Assembly: GCA_030440445.1 (NCBI GenBank)
Contig: CP098528.1
Coordinates: 3,038,001-3,102,000 of the forward strand
From: Halomonas sp. KG2
GTDB taxonomy: Bacteria > Pseudomonadota > Gammaproteobacteria > Pseudomonadales > Halomonadaceae
DNA length: 64,000 bases
Direction of reading: 5' to 3'
Position 1 is the stretch's first letter. Each line of letters opens with the position of its first letter. The position numbers and the translations under genes were made by a program. Below, one piece after another: positions 36,826-45,523 of the stretch. Under the pieces are notes generated by a model, which saw nothing but the letters and a program-made list of their open reading frames with translations, was not told the DNA's origin and searched no databases.

Positions 36826-37310
36826 ATGGGCTGCTGACCGATGCGCTACTGCTCGGCCTAGGAGCAACCGCTTTTATGGACATAGTCGCGCTGCTGCAGA
36901 AGCGGCTGCTGGGTATTCCCTCGCTGAATTACGCCATGGTCGGGCGTTGGCTGGGGCACTTGCCGAGAGGCAGGGTCATCCACCGACCTATAGGTGAAAG
37001 CGCCCCGATTCGGGCAGAAATGGTGCTAGGATGGCTGGCGCACTACCTGATTGGCATCGCTTTTGCGATCATATTCTTAGTGCTGGTTGGGCCAAACTGG
37101 CTGGCACGCCCCACACTCATAGCTGCATTAGGCTTCGGTGTGATAACGGTAATTGCGCCGTTTCTAATCCTGCAGCCGGGTATGGGCGCAGGGATTGCCG
37201 CCCGCAAGACGCCGCAGCCAACCACCGCCAGGCTGCGTAGTCTTTTCGCGCACGCCAGTTTTGGCGCTGGCCTATGGGTGGCAGGCGTCCTAGTGATGCG
37301 GGTTCTTTAG
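36822..37310 (+). CDS. DUF2938 family membrane protein
   Basis: A 162-residue protein with four membrane helices. The DUF2938 pattern is seen in GLGATAFMDIVALLQKRLLGIPSLNYAMVGRWLGHLPRG near the N-terminus and GVITVIAPFLILQPGMGAGIAA in the second half. Its role is unknown. CAGGAGCG precedes the ATG, which overlaps the stop of the 37-codon ORF. The promoter layout says that it is a target of the adjacent MerR regulator, so it probably responds to a chemical or redox stress. Confidence 0.85.
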   Translation: MNGLLTDALLLGLGATAFMDIVALLQKRLLGIPSLNYAMVGRWLGHLPRGRVIHRPIGESAPIRAEMVLGWLAHYLIGIAFAIIFLVLVGPNWLARPTLIAALGFGVITVIAPFLILQPGMGAGIAARKTPQPTTARLRSLFAHASFGAGLWVAGVLVMRVL

Positions 37311-37327
37311 GCCAGCATAAAACCGGC

Positions 37328-38509
37328 TTAAATACTCGTCTCGCTTAACGAGAGTATCCGCTTTGCTAACGAAATCATCTCCGGGTCGCCGGTATGCTTA
37401 TCCGGCACATCGGAGAGTTTGATCACCGGCAGCCAGCCCTGCCCTTCGGGGCGCGCCTCGACCATTTTGATCACCATATTCATCGGCTCAGCGCCGACAT
37501 CGTTAGTGAAGTTGGTGCCGATGCCAAACGCCATCCCAATCCGTTCCTGACAAAACGCTTGGATGCGCTCGACTTTTTCCGGCGTTAAGGCATCCGAAAA
37601 AATGATCGTTTTACTCAGCGGGTTAATACCCAGGCGTTCATAGTGCGCGATGGTTTGGGAGGCAAATTCAATCGGGTCGCCGCTATCATGGCGTACGCCG
37701 TCGAACAGCTTGGCAAACTTTTTATCGAAGCTGTCGAAGAAAGCGGACGATGTGAAGGTGTCGGTTAGGGCAATTCCCAAATCGCCACGATACACATCCA
37801 CCCAATGTTCTAGGGCAAGACTGTTAGCCATTTTGAAGCCGAAGCGGGCACCATGGAACATAAACCACTCGTGGGCGTGGGTGCCTATCGGCTTCACGTC
37901 GTGACGCATGGCCAGCAGTACATTACTAGTGCCGCTAAAGGCTTCACCACCATAGTGACGCAGCGCTCCCACCACTCGATCATGAACCTCAAATGAGAAA
38001 CGGCGACGCGTGCCGAACTCGGCAATTTTCAGCCCTAAGCGGCGATAAAGCTCAATCTTCTCCTGGGTGCGTTGCTCGATCAGGGCATCGTCATCATGGG
38101 TCACCGAGACGCCACGTAGCCGATACCAAAGTTCGCTGATCAACGCCATCAGCGGCACTTCCCATAAAATCGTGCGGTACCAAGGCCCCTCGATAATCAC
38201 CGAAAGCTCACTGCCCTGCTGCTCGATGATTACCTCAGAGGGTTCGTAGCGAAAGCCGGCCAGAAAATCGAGATAGGTCGGGTCAAGATAAGGGCAGGTA
38301 ACTTCCAGGTAGCGCTTTTCCTGGTCGGTTAGGCGAAGCGTCACCATTTTATCGACCTCGTGACGAAGCGCAGCACCAAAGCCTTCAGGAAACGCGTGCT
38401 GGCCACGATTGATGAATGCGTAGCGTGCATGTGCATAGGGAAAGCGTTTGATCACGGCGTTCTGCATCGTGATCTTGTAGAAGTCATTGTCCAGAAGCGA
38501 GGTCAGCAT
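37328..38509 (-). CDS. pncB: Nicotinate phosphoribosyltransferase
   Basis: A 393-residue enzyme of NAD salvage that joins nicotinate and PRPP with ATP use. It begins MLTSLLDNDFYKITMQNAV, the normal PncB N-terminus; GTSNVLLAM, GTHAHEWFMFHGARFG with its regulatory His region, and DSGDPIEFA are family motifs. The ATG at 38509 has GAAGGGA upstream; an earlier in-frame start at 38608 would run back into the recB promoter region. It sits divergently before recB. Confidence 0.94.
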   Translation of the reverse strand: MLTSLLDNDFYKITMQNAVIKRFPYAHARYAFINRGQHAFPEGFGAALRHEVDKMVTLRLTDQEKRYLEVTCPYLDPTYLDFLAGFRYEPSEVIIEQQGSELSVIIEGPWYRTILWEVPLMALISELWYRLRGVSVTHDDDALIEQRTQEKIELYRRLGLKIAEFGTRRRFSFEVHDRVVGALRHYGGEAFSGTSNVLLAMRHDVKPIGTHAHEWFMFHGARFGFKMANSLALEHWVDVYRGDLGIALTDTFTSSAFFDSFDKKFAKLFDGVRHDSGDPIEFASQTIAHYERLGINPLSKTIIFSDALTPEKVERIQAFCQERIGMAFGIGTNFTNDVGAEPMNMVIKMVEARPEGQGWLPVIKLSDVPDKHTGDPEMISLAKRILSLSETSI

Positions 38510-38654
38510 GAGATCCCTTCGTGTGAGTGAACCGAAGCCGCTGGTAGCGTAAACTGAGCGTCCTAAGAGTGGCTTGGCGACAAGATTATCAGGTGGCGGG
38601 GCACTCATACAGTCTAGGCCCCGCGCTGGGGCGCTTTACTTTCGGAGACCCGTG

Positions 38655-41600
38655 ATGAGTCAGCCCGCCCCGCTTAACCCACTTACGCTACCGCTTCACG
38701 GCAGCCGCCTGATTGAAGCCAGCGCGGGCACGGGCAAAACTTTCACCATCGCGCTGCTCTACGTGCGCCTGGTGCTGGGCGGGCAGCACAGCGAAGACCA
38801 CAGCGCCTTTGTGCGCCCGCTCACCCCGCCGGAAATCCTGGTCGTCACCTTCACCAATGCTGCCACCCAGGAACTGCGCGAACGTATCCGCCACCGGCTG
38901 GTGGAAGCTGCAGCGGTGTTTAGGGCCATTGATGATGCTGGTTCAGACTCTCTGCTCATCCAACTCCGCGAGCAATACCCCGAAGCCACTTGGCCCGCCT
39001 GCGCCCGACGCCTGGAGCTAGCCGCCGAATGGATGGACGAAGCCGCCGTTTCCACCATCCACAGCTGGTGCTATCGCATGCTGCGCGAACACGCCTTCGA
39101 TAGCGGCAGCCTGTTCTCGCTCAACCTGGAAAACGACCAGCGCGAACTGGAGCAAGAAGTGGTGCGCGACTACTGGCGCACCTTCTACTACCCACTGGAT
39201 GCCGACGCCCTGGGCAGCATTACTCGCTACTGGAAATCACCGGATAAACTCCACGAAGATGTACGCAAGCTGCTCCACGAAAGCGACGCCCTCGGCAGCC
39301 AACGCCCCGCGCCAGCCGACACATTAAGCGCTGCCGAAGCCGAACGCAGCGCCACATTAGGCACGTTAAAAGCCCCCTGGCACGCTTGGCTAGATGAACT
39401 GGTGCCCGCACTGGAAGAGGCCGCCAAACGTAAAGCCTTCAAAGGCCAAAGCTTCAACGCCAAAAGCCGCGCCAGCTGGCTTGGCGCACTGCGCGAATGG
39501 TGCGAAAGCGACCTTGAGCGCCCCGCGTTGACACCCGCCGCCTGGAAACGCCTAACCCCAGACGGCATGGCTGAGATATGGAAAGACGGCACGCCACCCT
39601 GCCCAGCCGCCTGGGAAGCGTTGGCGGATATGCCCGCCGCCCTCAACGCCTTACCTGAACCGCGCAACGACCTGCTGATTCACGCCGTGCAGTGGTGCAA
39701 AGTGCGTATGGAGCGCGAGCAGGAACGCCGCGCTGAAATGGGCCCCAACGACCTGCTCACCCATTTAGACCGCGCCCTGCAAGGCCCCAACAAAGATGCC
39801 CTGGCAGCGCAGATTCTGCGCCAGTTCCCCGTGGCGCTGATTGATGAGTTCCAGGACACCGACCCAATTCAGTACCGCATCTTTAACGCGGTCTATGACG
39901 TCGCCAACCCCCGCCGCGACGCCGCTATGCTACTGATCGGCGACCCCAAGCAGGCCATCTACGCCTTTCGCGGTGCGGATATCTTTACCTACCTGCAAGC
40001 CCGCCAAGACACCGCAGGACGCCACGTTACGCTGGGCACCAACTTCCGTTCCAGCCGCGCCATGGTGGAAGCCGTCAATCACTGCTTCCACTACGCCGAT
40101 CAGCACCCGGCTGGGGCGTTTCTATTTCGCCAAGCAGACGGCGAAAACCCGCTGCCGTTCTTATCGGTAGATGCCAAAGGCCGCGACGAACAATTGGTCC
40201 ACCAAGGCCAGCCGCTGCCCGCCATGACGCTCTGGCCGTTAACAAGCGAAGAGCCACTTTCCAAAACTGCCTACCAAACCGAGATGGCCGAGCGTTGCGC
40301 CTCTTATATGGTGGAACTGCTCGCGGAAGCTCAAAGTGGCAATAAACAAGGCCAAAGCGGCTTCCAGAAAGTCGACCACCTAAGCCCGCTAAAACCTTCC
40401 GATATGGCAGTACTGGTCAACGGCCTGCAGGAAGCCCGCGCCATTCGCTTAGCGCTGGCCAGCCGTGGAGTAAAGAGTGTTTACCTTTCCGACCACGACA
40501 AGGTGTTCAGCTCGCCCATGGCGAAGCAGGTAGAGCGCTGGCTGCGCGCCTGCGCCGAGCCACTGGCTAGCTCCCGACAGGCCGAAGCCCACCTGCGCGC
40601 CGCTTTGGCCACACCAGTGCTGGGGCTCAGTTTGGCCGACCTTGATCACCTGCAACAAAACGAACTGGCTTGGGAAGCGCGGGTGGAGCAATTCAGCCAC
40701 TATCATCGCCTATGGCAGCGCCAGGGTGTGCTGCCGCTGGTACGCCGCATGATGGTGGATTTCGACATTCCCGCCCGCCTACTGGGGGAGTTCGAAGAGG
40801 GTGAGCGCTTGCTCACCGACCTGCTGCACTTGGGAGAATTGCTGCAGCAAGCCAGCGCAGAACTGGATGGCGAACACGCGCTGATTCGCTTTCTGTATGA
40901 AGCCATTGCCGACCCGGAAAGCCATGGCGACAGCCACAAGCTGCGCCTGGAAAGCGATGCGGATTTGGTCAAAGTGGTCACCATCCACAAATCCAAAGGG
41001 CTTGAGTATCCGCTGGTATTCCTGCCGTTTATCGCCAACCACCGCCCGGTGAGCGATAAAGACATACCGCTGCGCTGGCACGACGCCCACGGCAACCTTC
41101 AGCTCAGCCTAAGCGCGGATGAAGAAACCCTGGCCACCGCCGACCGCGAACGTTTAGGGGAAGACCTGCGCAAACTGTACGTAGCGCTCACCCGCGCCCG
41201 CCACGCGACTTGGCTGGGGCTAGCCCCGCTGCAAGGATTGGAAAATAGCGCCCTCGGCTACCTGATTAGCGGCGGAAAAACGCTGGCACCGGCCGAGCTA
41301 ACCAGCGCGCTGGAAGCGCTGGCACACGGCAGTGAGATTGCTGTCAGCGAGCCACCGGCACCCACTGCCCAGCGCCTTGCTCTCTCTGAACACAGCGCCG
41401 CGCTTGGCCACGCCCGCACGCCCGCGCGCCCGGCCAAGGAACACTGGTGGATTGCCAGCTACTCGGCGCTGCGCCTTTCCGGCACGCTCACCGCCCCCAC
41501 GGCCACGCCACTGGAGCCCACCACCGCCCAGGAAGCCACCGCGTTTGAAGTATTGGATGAGCCGCAGGAACTATCCCAGTTGGCCCAGCAGGAAACATTT

Positions 41601-42362
41601 CATCTGCATAAATTTCCCAGGGGGCCAGGGCCGGGCACTTTCCTGCACGGGCTGTTGGAATGGGCAGGCAGACAAGGTTTTGCAGCCGCTGCTAACGATC
41701 AAGATTCACTCAACGATATGCTATGGCGGCGCGTGCAGCTACGCGGCTGGCAAACATGGCAGGAACCGCTGGCTGGCTGGCTTTCAGCGCTGCTCACCAC
41801 ACCGTTACCGCTGGCCGCGCCGAATCAACAAAGCGTCGCGCTCACTGAACTCACCAGCTACCAAGTAGAGCTAGAGTTCTGGCTAGCCGCCAAGCGGGTC
41901 AACACCCAAGCGATTGATGCGCTGGTAAGCAAGCACTTACTGCCAGGGGTTGAGCGCCCAGCGCTGGATGCCGATACCCTAAACGGCATGCTCAAAGGCT
42001 TTATCGATTTAGCCTTCGAGCACCAAGGGCGCTTTTATGTGTTGGACTGGAAATCGAACTATTTAGGGCCCAATGACAGCGATTACGAACCGGAAGCCTT
42101 GCGCCATGCGCTGCTGGCCAAGCGCTACGACCTCCAGGCCGCGCTTTACCTGCTCGCCATGCACCGGCTGCTAAAAGCGCGCCTGCCCGACTACGACCCG
42201 CACCAGCACTTGGGCGGTTCAATGACGGTATTTCTGCGCGGCAGCCGCAGCCCAGGGCGCGGGGTATTTTCCGAGCCCGCCCCGGTTGAACTGATCGAAG
42301 CACTGGATAGCCTGTTTTCAGGCGCATCGTTTTCAAGCCCCGCACAGGAAGCGACGGTATGA
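38655..42362 (+). CDS. recB: RecBCD enzyme subunit RecB
   Basis: A 1235-residue 3'-5' helicase and nuclease. UvrD-type helicase motifs are clear: Walker A EASAGTGKTFTIALL near residue 27, motif II DEFQDTDP, motif III region YAFRGADIF, and motif V-VI VVTIHKSKGLEYPLVFLP with YVALTRARH. The C-terminal nuclease has GFIDLAFEHQ and VLDWKSNYLG with the metal-binding Asp and the Lys. GGAG precedes the ATG at 38655. It overlaps recD by four bases (ATGA), so the two are translationally coupled, while recC lies 2.5 kb upstream. Confidence 0.96.
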   Translation: MSQPAPLNPLTLPLHGSRLIEASAGTGKTFTIALLYVRLVLGGQHSEDHSAFVRPLTPPEILVVTFTNAATQELRERIRHRLVEAAAVFRAIDDAGSDSLLIQLREQYPEATWPACARRLELAAEWMDEAAVSTIHSWCYRMLREHAFDSGSLFSLNLENDQRELEQEVVRDYWRTFYYPLDADALGSITRYWKSPDKLHEDVRKLLHESDALGSQRPAPADTLSAAEAERSATLGTLKAPWHAWLDELVPALEEAAKRKAFKGQSFNAKSRASWLGALREWCESDLERPALTPAAWKRLTPDGMAEIWKDGTPPCPAAWEALADMPAALNALPEPRNDLLIHAVQWCKVRMEREQERRAEMGPNDLLTHLDRALQGPNKDALAAQILRQFPVALIDEFQDTDPIQYRIFNAVYDVANPRRDAAMLLIGDPKQAIYAFRGADIFTYLQARQDTAGRHVTLGTNFRSSRAMVEAVNHCFHYADQHPAGAFLFRQADGENPLPFLSVDAKGRDEQLVHQGQPLPAMTLWPLTSEEPLSKTAYQTEMAERCASYMVELLAEAQSGNKQGQSGFQKVDHLSPLKPSDMAVLVNGLQEARAIRLALASRGVKSVYLSDHDKVFSSPMAKQVERWLRACAEPLASSRQAEAHLRAALATPVLGLSLADLDHLQQNELAWEARVEQFSHYHRLWQRQGVLPLVRRMMVDFDIPARLLGEFEEGERLLTDLLHLGELLQQASAELDGEHALIRFLYEAIADPESHGDSHKLRLESDADLVKVVTIHKSKGLEYPLVFLPFIANHRPVSDKDIPLRWHDAHGNLQLSLSADEETLATADRERLGEDLRKLYVALTRARHATWLGLAPLQGLENSALGYLISGGKTLAPAELTSALEALAHGSEIAVSEPPAPTAQRLALSEHSAALGHARTPARPAKEHWWIASYSALRLSGTLTAPTATPLEPTTAQEATAFEVLDEPQELSQLAQQETFHLHKFPRGPGPGTFLHGLLEWAGRQGFAAAANDQDSLNDMLWRRVQLRGWQTWQEPLAGWLSALLTTPLPLAAPNQQSVALTELTSYQVELEFWLAAKRVNTQAIDALVSKHLLPGVERPALDADTLNGMLKGFIDLAFEHQGRFYVLDWKSNYLGPNDSDYEPEALRHALLAKRYDLQAALYLLAMHRLLKARLPDYDPHQHLGGSMTVFLRGSRSPGRGVFSEPAPVELIEALDSLFSGASFSSPAQEATV

Positions 42363-44608
42363 GTAAGCCCAAAGACACCCACACCTTCGACCTGTTTGGC
42401 GATGCCGTTGAAATACAGGATGCCCAGCCTTCAATGGCCCCCGCGCCAGTAAGCGCTCACCCTGCGTTAAGCGATACCGGTGAATTACTAACCCTATGCG
42501 AGCGCTGGGTAGCAAGGGGATGGCTGCGCGATTTAGACCGCGCCCTGGTGCGCTTTCTAGCGGCAGAAGCAGCGGATGCCCCCGCGCTGCTGCTGTTAGC
42601 CGCCGCCCTGGCCAGCCACCAGCTAGGCCGAGGCCATGTGTGTCTGGATTTAACCGCCACGCTTAACGCACCAGATTTCGCCCTTTCGCTACCGCCCGAA
42701 GGGGATGATTTAAGCGACCCGCCACCACTGCCCAGCGACGTGCTGGCAACGCTCACGCTAAGCGAATGGCAAGCTGCGCTGCATCACCCACTGCTTACCA
42801 GCGAAGGCCCCGGCAACACACCGCTGGTGGTAGTGACCACTCACTCAGGTTCAGACACGCGGCTCTACCTACGCCGCTACTGGCAGTATGAGCAAACCCT
42901 GCATCAGCAAATCGCCACACGGTTAGCGGCGACGGGTGACGACAGCCCCTTCGATCTTCTCCCCAAGACGCTGAACGTTTTGTTCAAGCCCAGCGACGAC
43001 CTCGACTGGCAAAAAACCGCCTGCGCGCTAGCCGCCCGCAACCGTTTCGGAATTATTACCGGCGGCCCTGGCACCGGTAAAACCACCACTGTGGTGCGCC
43101 TGCTCGCCCTGCTGCAAACGCTGCAGTTGGCCCACTCACCCAGCCAACCGCTGCGCATTCGCCTAGCCGCCCCCACCGGCAAAGCCGCCGCCCGCCTGAA
43201 TGAATCCATCGCCGGGCAGGTAAGCAGTTTGCCATTGGCAGAGTTAGAAAAACTCTTAACGAATGGCCTTATAAGCGAAGACCAGGCAAGCGACCAACCG
43301 CTCATAGAGATTCCTACGGAAGTGACAACACTGCACCGCCTTCTGGGTGCAAGACCCGACACCCGCCACTTCCGCCACAGCGCCGCCAACCCGCTAGCGC
43401 TGGACGTGCTGGTGATCGACGAAGCTTCGATGGTGGATATCGAAATGATGGCCGCCGTGCTGAGTGCCCTGCCCGCCAATGCCCAGTGCGTGCTGCTGGG
43501 GGACAAAGACCAGCTAGCCTCGGTAGAAGCTGGCTCGGTACTCGGTGATTTATGCCGCCGTGCCGAAGCCGCCCACTACACGCCGGAAACCGCCCAATGG
43601 CTGGAAAGCGCCACCGGCCAGCCGCTGCCACCAGAGTACCTGGATGCTGAAGGCCAGCCGCTCGACCAAGCCATTACCATGCTGCGGGTAAGCCACCGCT
43701 TTAACGAACACAGCGGCATCGGCCAGTTGGCCCAGGCGATTAACCAGCCCAGCCATGCCCAAACTGATCGGGAAAAACAGCAGTCCGTTAACGCCGTGCT
43801 GCGCCATGGCTACCCAGACCTGCACTACCTAACGCTTGCAGAGGACACCGCGCTGGATAAGCTGTTCATTCACGGCAGCGCGGATAAGTTTCTGAATGGC
43901 GGCGAAGGCCGCACCAACCACAAACATGACCCCATCTCCCCGCCCACCGGCTATCGCCATTACCTAAAGGTGCTAAACGCACAGCGCCCGCGTGGGGAAT
44001 CGTTTGAGGACAACCCTGCGACCTATAACGCCTGGGCCTTTGATGTGCTAAGTGCCTACAGCCACTTTCAACTGCTATGCGCGCTGCGCAAAGGCCCCTG
44101 GGGAGTAGAAGGTTTAAACCTGCATATCGCCAAAACCCTACGCAGCGAAAAGCTACTTTACGGCAGTGACTACACGCTGGAAAAAGGTTGGTATGAAGGC
44201 CGCCCGGTACTGGTCACTCAAAACGACTACGGCTTGAAACTAATGAACGGCGATATCGGCATCACCCTCGCCGTGCCGGATCCCCGCAATCCGCAACAAA
44301 AGCTGTTGAGAGTTGCCTTTCCTTCATCAAGTGCCACGAGCGATGCCGATAGCCTCATCCGCTGGGTGCTGCCCTCCCGCCTGCATGCAGTAGAAACCGT
44401 ATTCGCGATGACAGTACACAAGTCTCAAGGCTCGGAGTTCCTGCACACCGCCCTGCTGCTACCGCCCACCATCAACCCGATCCTCACCCGCGAACTGGTC
44501 TATACCGGCATCACCCGCGCCCGCGACTGGCTCACGCTAGTGGAAGCCAAACGCGAGGTGTTGAATGAGGCGGTTACTAGGGAAGTGATGAGGGTTAGTG
44601 GGATGTAG
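42359..44608 (+). CDS. recD: RecBCD enzyme subunit RecD
   Basis: A 749-residue 5'-3' SF1B helicase. Walker A is GGPGTGKTTTVVRLL near residue 235, motif II VLVIDEASMVD, motif III LLGDKDQLASVEAGSVLGD, and the C-terminus has MTVHKSQGSEF and YTGITRARDWLTLVEAKREVLNEAV. It completes RecBCD together with RecB and RecC. A degenerate second copy of its last 90 bases is found at 50509-50598. The gap after the stop leads directly into a cassette array with genes on the opposite strand. Confidence 0.96.
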   Translation: MSKPKDTHTFDLFGDAVEIQDAQPSMAPAPVSAHPALSDTGELLTLCERWVARGWLRDLDRALVRFLAAEAADAPALLLLAAALASHQLGRGHVCLDLTATLNAPDFALSLPPEGDDLSDPPPLPSDVLATLTLSEWQAALHHPLLTSEGPGNTPLVVVTTHSGSDTRLYLRRYWQYEQTLHQQIATRLAATGDDSPFDLLPKTLNVLFKPSDDLDWQKTACALAARNRFGIITGGPGTGKTTTVVRLLALLQTLQLAHSPSQPLRIRLAAPTGKAAARLNESIAGQVSSLPLAELEKLLTNGLISEDQASDQPLIEIPTEVTTLHRLLGARPDTRHFRHSAANPLALDVLVIDEASMVDIEMMAAVLSALPANAQCVLLGDKDQLASVEAGSVLGDLCRRAEAAHYTPETAQWLESATGQPLPPEYLDAEGQPLDQAITMLRVSHRFNEHSGIGQLAQAINQPSHAQTDREKQQSVNAVLRHGYPDLHYLTLAEDTALDKLFIHGSADKFLNGGEGRTNHKHDPISPPTGYRHYLKVLNAQRPRGESFEDNPATYNAWAFDVLSAYSHFQLLCALRKGPWGVEGLNLHIAKTLRSEKLLYGSDYTLEKGWYEGRPVLVTQNDYGLKLMNGDIGITLAVPDPRNPQQKLLRVAFPSSSATSDADSLIRWVLPSRLHAVETVFAMTVHKSQGSEFLHTALLLPPTINPILTRELVYTGITRARDWLTLVEAKREVLNEAVTREVMRVSGM

Positions 44609-44681
44609 AAGGTTGTAATCAAAACCGACATTAGCGGTGGCAATACCGACCTTCGGCAGGAGAGGTCTTTGAGGTAGTGCT

Positions 44682-44757
44682 GATTAACGCCTGCATTTGC
44701 GGCTGGTTGGTTTGGAGCTCAGAGAAAAACCAGTCCGACAACATGCGCTCGTTATGT
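44682..44757 (-). repeat. attC-like site after the membrane protein/lipoprotein cassette
   Basis: Read on the minus strand it runs from ACATAAC (R'') to GTTAATC (R'). The arms pair as a long imperfect hairpin: GCATGTTGTCGGACTGGTT on one side against a sequence whose reverse complement is GCATTTGCGGCTGGTTGGTT on the other, with unpaired bases as expected for a folded attC. It shares TGTTGTCGGACT and GCCGCAAAT with the next site at 45443-45500. The lipoprotein stop codon lies inside R''. Confidence 0.65.
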
Positions 44758-45225
44758 CTGACGTCTAAACGCATGGGAAAGGTCTCTTTGCAAACCATTG
44801 AAAACTGATTCTGTTTCATCAAAATCTTCCGGTGAAAATAAGCGCGATTCCTTTCCAGATCTACTACCAGTTATTTTGTGAGTAATTCTCCAAAATATTT
44901 GCCTCCCCCTAGACTCGATTACTTGAAAGCCTACTTGATAAGTTAAGTCCCACTTATCACTGTTTCGTCGCCAACGATGTTTGCCGATTGCAACTGGCTC
45001 TGTAATGACCGTATAAAAAACATCGTTCCGATAAACGTTATAGCCCTTGCTGATCAAGATGTTCGCACCTAAGTCCAGATAATAGAAGCCATCGACAGCA
45101 TCGTTGTATGCGATTGGCTCAAACTCAAACATAAATGGATCTGAACTCTTCGCACCCGGTCCAGAGCAACCAGATAAAATGGCGAGAAATGCAGCAACGC
45201 AGAGAGTTCTAACCCTTTGGTTCAT
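44752..45225 (-). CDS. Hypothetical lipoprotein in a cassette
   Basis: A 157-residue protein with a signal peptide ending in the lipobox LSGC (Cys20, followed by Ser), so it should be a lipoprotein. The mature part is a mixed alpha/beta sequence with YNDAVDGFYYLDLGANILISKGY and repeated basic-aromatic stretches; I recognise no family. The gene starts inside the end of the small membrane protein gene (overlap about 17 bases) and is probably translated with it; a GTG two codons upstream is an alternative start. The stop codon is in the attC-like site. Codon use and A+T content differ from recD, which supports recent gain. Function unknown. Confidence 0.7.
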   Translation of the reverse strand: MNQRVRTLCVAAFLAILSGCSGPGAKSSDPFMFEFEPIAYNDAVDGFYYLDLGANILISKGYNVYRNDVFYTVITEPVAIGKHRWRRNSDKWDLTYQVGFQVIESRGRQIFWRITHKITGSRSGKESRLFSPEDFDETESVFNGLQRDLSHAFRRQT

Positions 45226-45424
45226 CTTCACCCCCGTTTTTAAAATAGTACCCCATCACAAAACCGACCGGCCCCAATAGAAAATTTGCTTTATTGAGAT
45301 TCTCGAAAAATGCGGATATATCGCCCTCGTGATGGAATAGCGACCAAAACAGCATTACCAATACAACCGTTGCGTACAGGCCTACTATGGATAGCGCAAT
45401 CGTTGTTCTTGTTTTATTCTCCAT
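45209..45424 (-). CDS. Hypothetical small membrane protein in a cassette
   Basis: A 71-residue protein with two predicted membrane segments: about residues 8-30 (IALSIVGLYATVVLVMLFW) and about 46-61 (FLLGPVGFVMGYYF), and a short acidic C-terminus. The ATG at 45424 follows TAGGAG. The reading frame extends further upstream only through the attC-like site, which is not coding. It starts the two-gene cassette together with the lipoprotein. I recognise no family; small membrane proteins paired with lipoproteins suggest an envelope function. Confidence 0.65.
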   Translation of the reverse strand: MENKTRTTIALSIVGLYATVVLVMLFWSLFHHEGDISAFFENLNKANFLLGPVGFVMGYYFKNGGEDEPKG

Positions 45425-45442
45425 ACTCAAACTCCTATTGAG

Positions 45443-45500
45443 GCATAACGCCGCAATTTGCGGCAAGCGCAGCGAGTCCGACAACACGGCCTTGTTAAAG
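45443..45500 (-). repeat. attC-like site after the SIR2-HerA cassette
   Basis: On the minus strand it runs from CTTTAAC (R'') to GTTATGC (R'), 24 bases after the herA stop. Between them are TGTTGTCGGACT and GCCGCAAATTGCGGC, both shared in order with the attC-like site at 44682-44757. The arms pair as GCCGTGTTG against GCCGCAATTTG. The R' core GTTATGC is of the kind common in chromosomal integron sites. Confidence 0.65.
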
Positions 45501-45523
45501 CTCGGCTTGCCGAAAATATTGAA

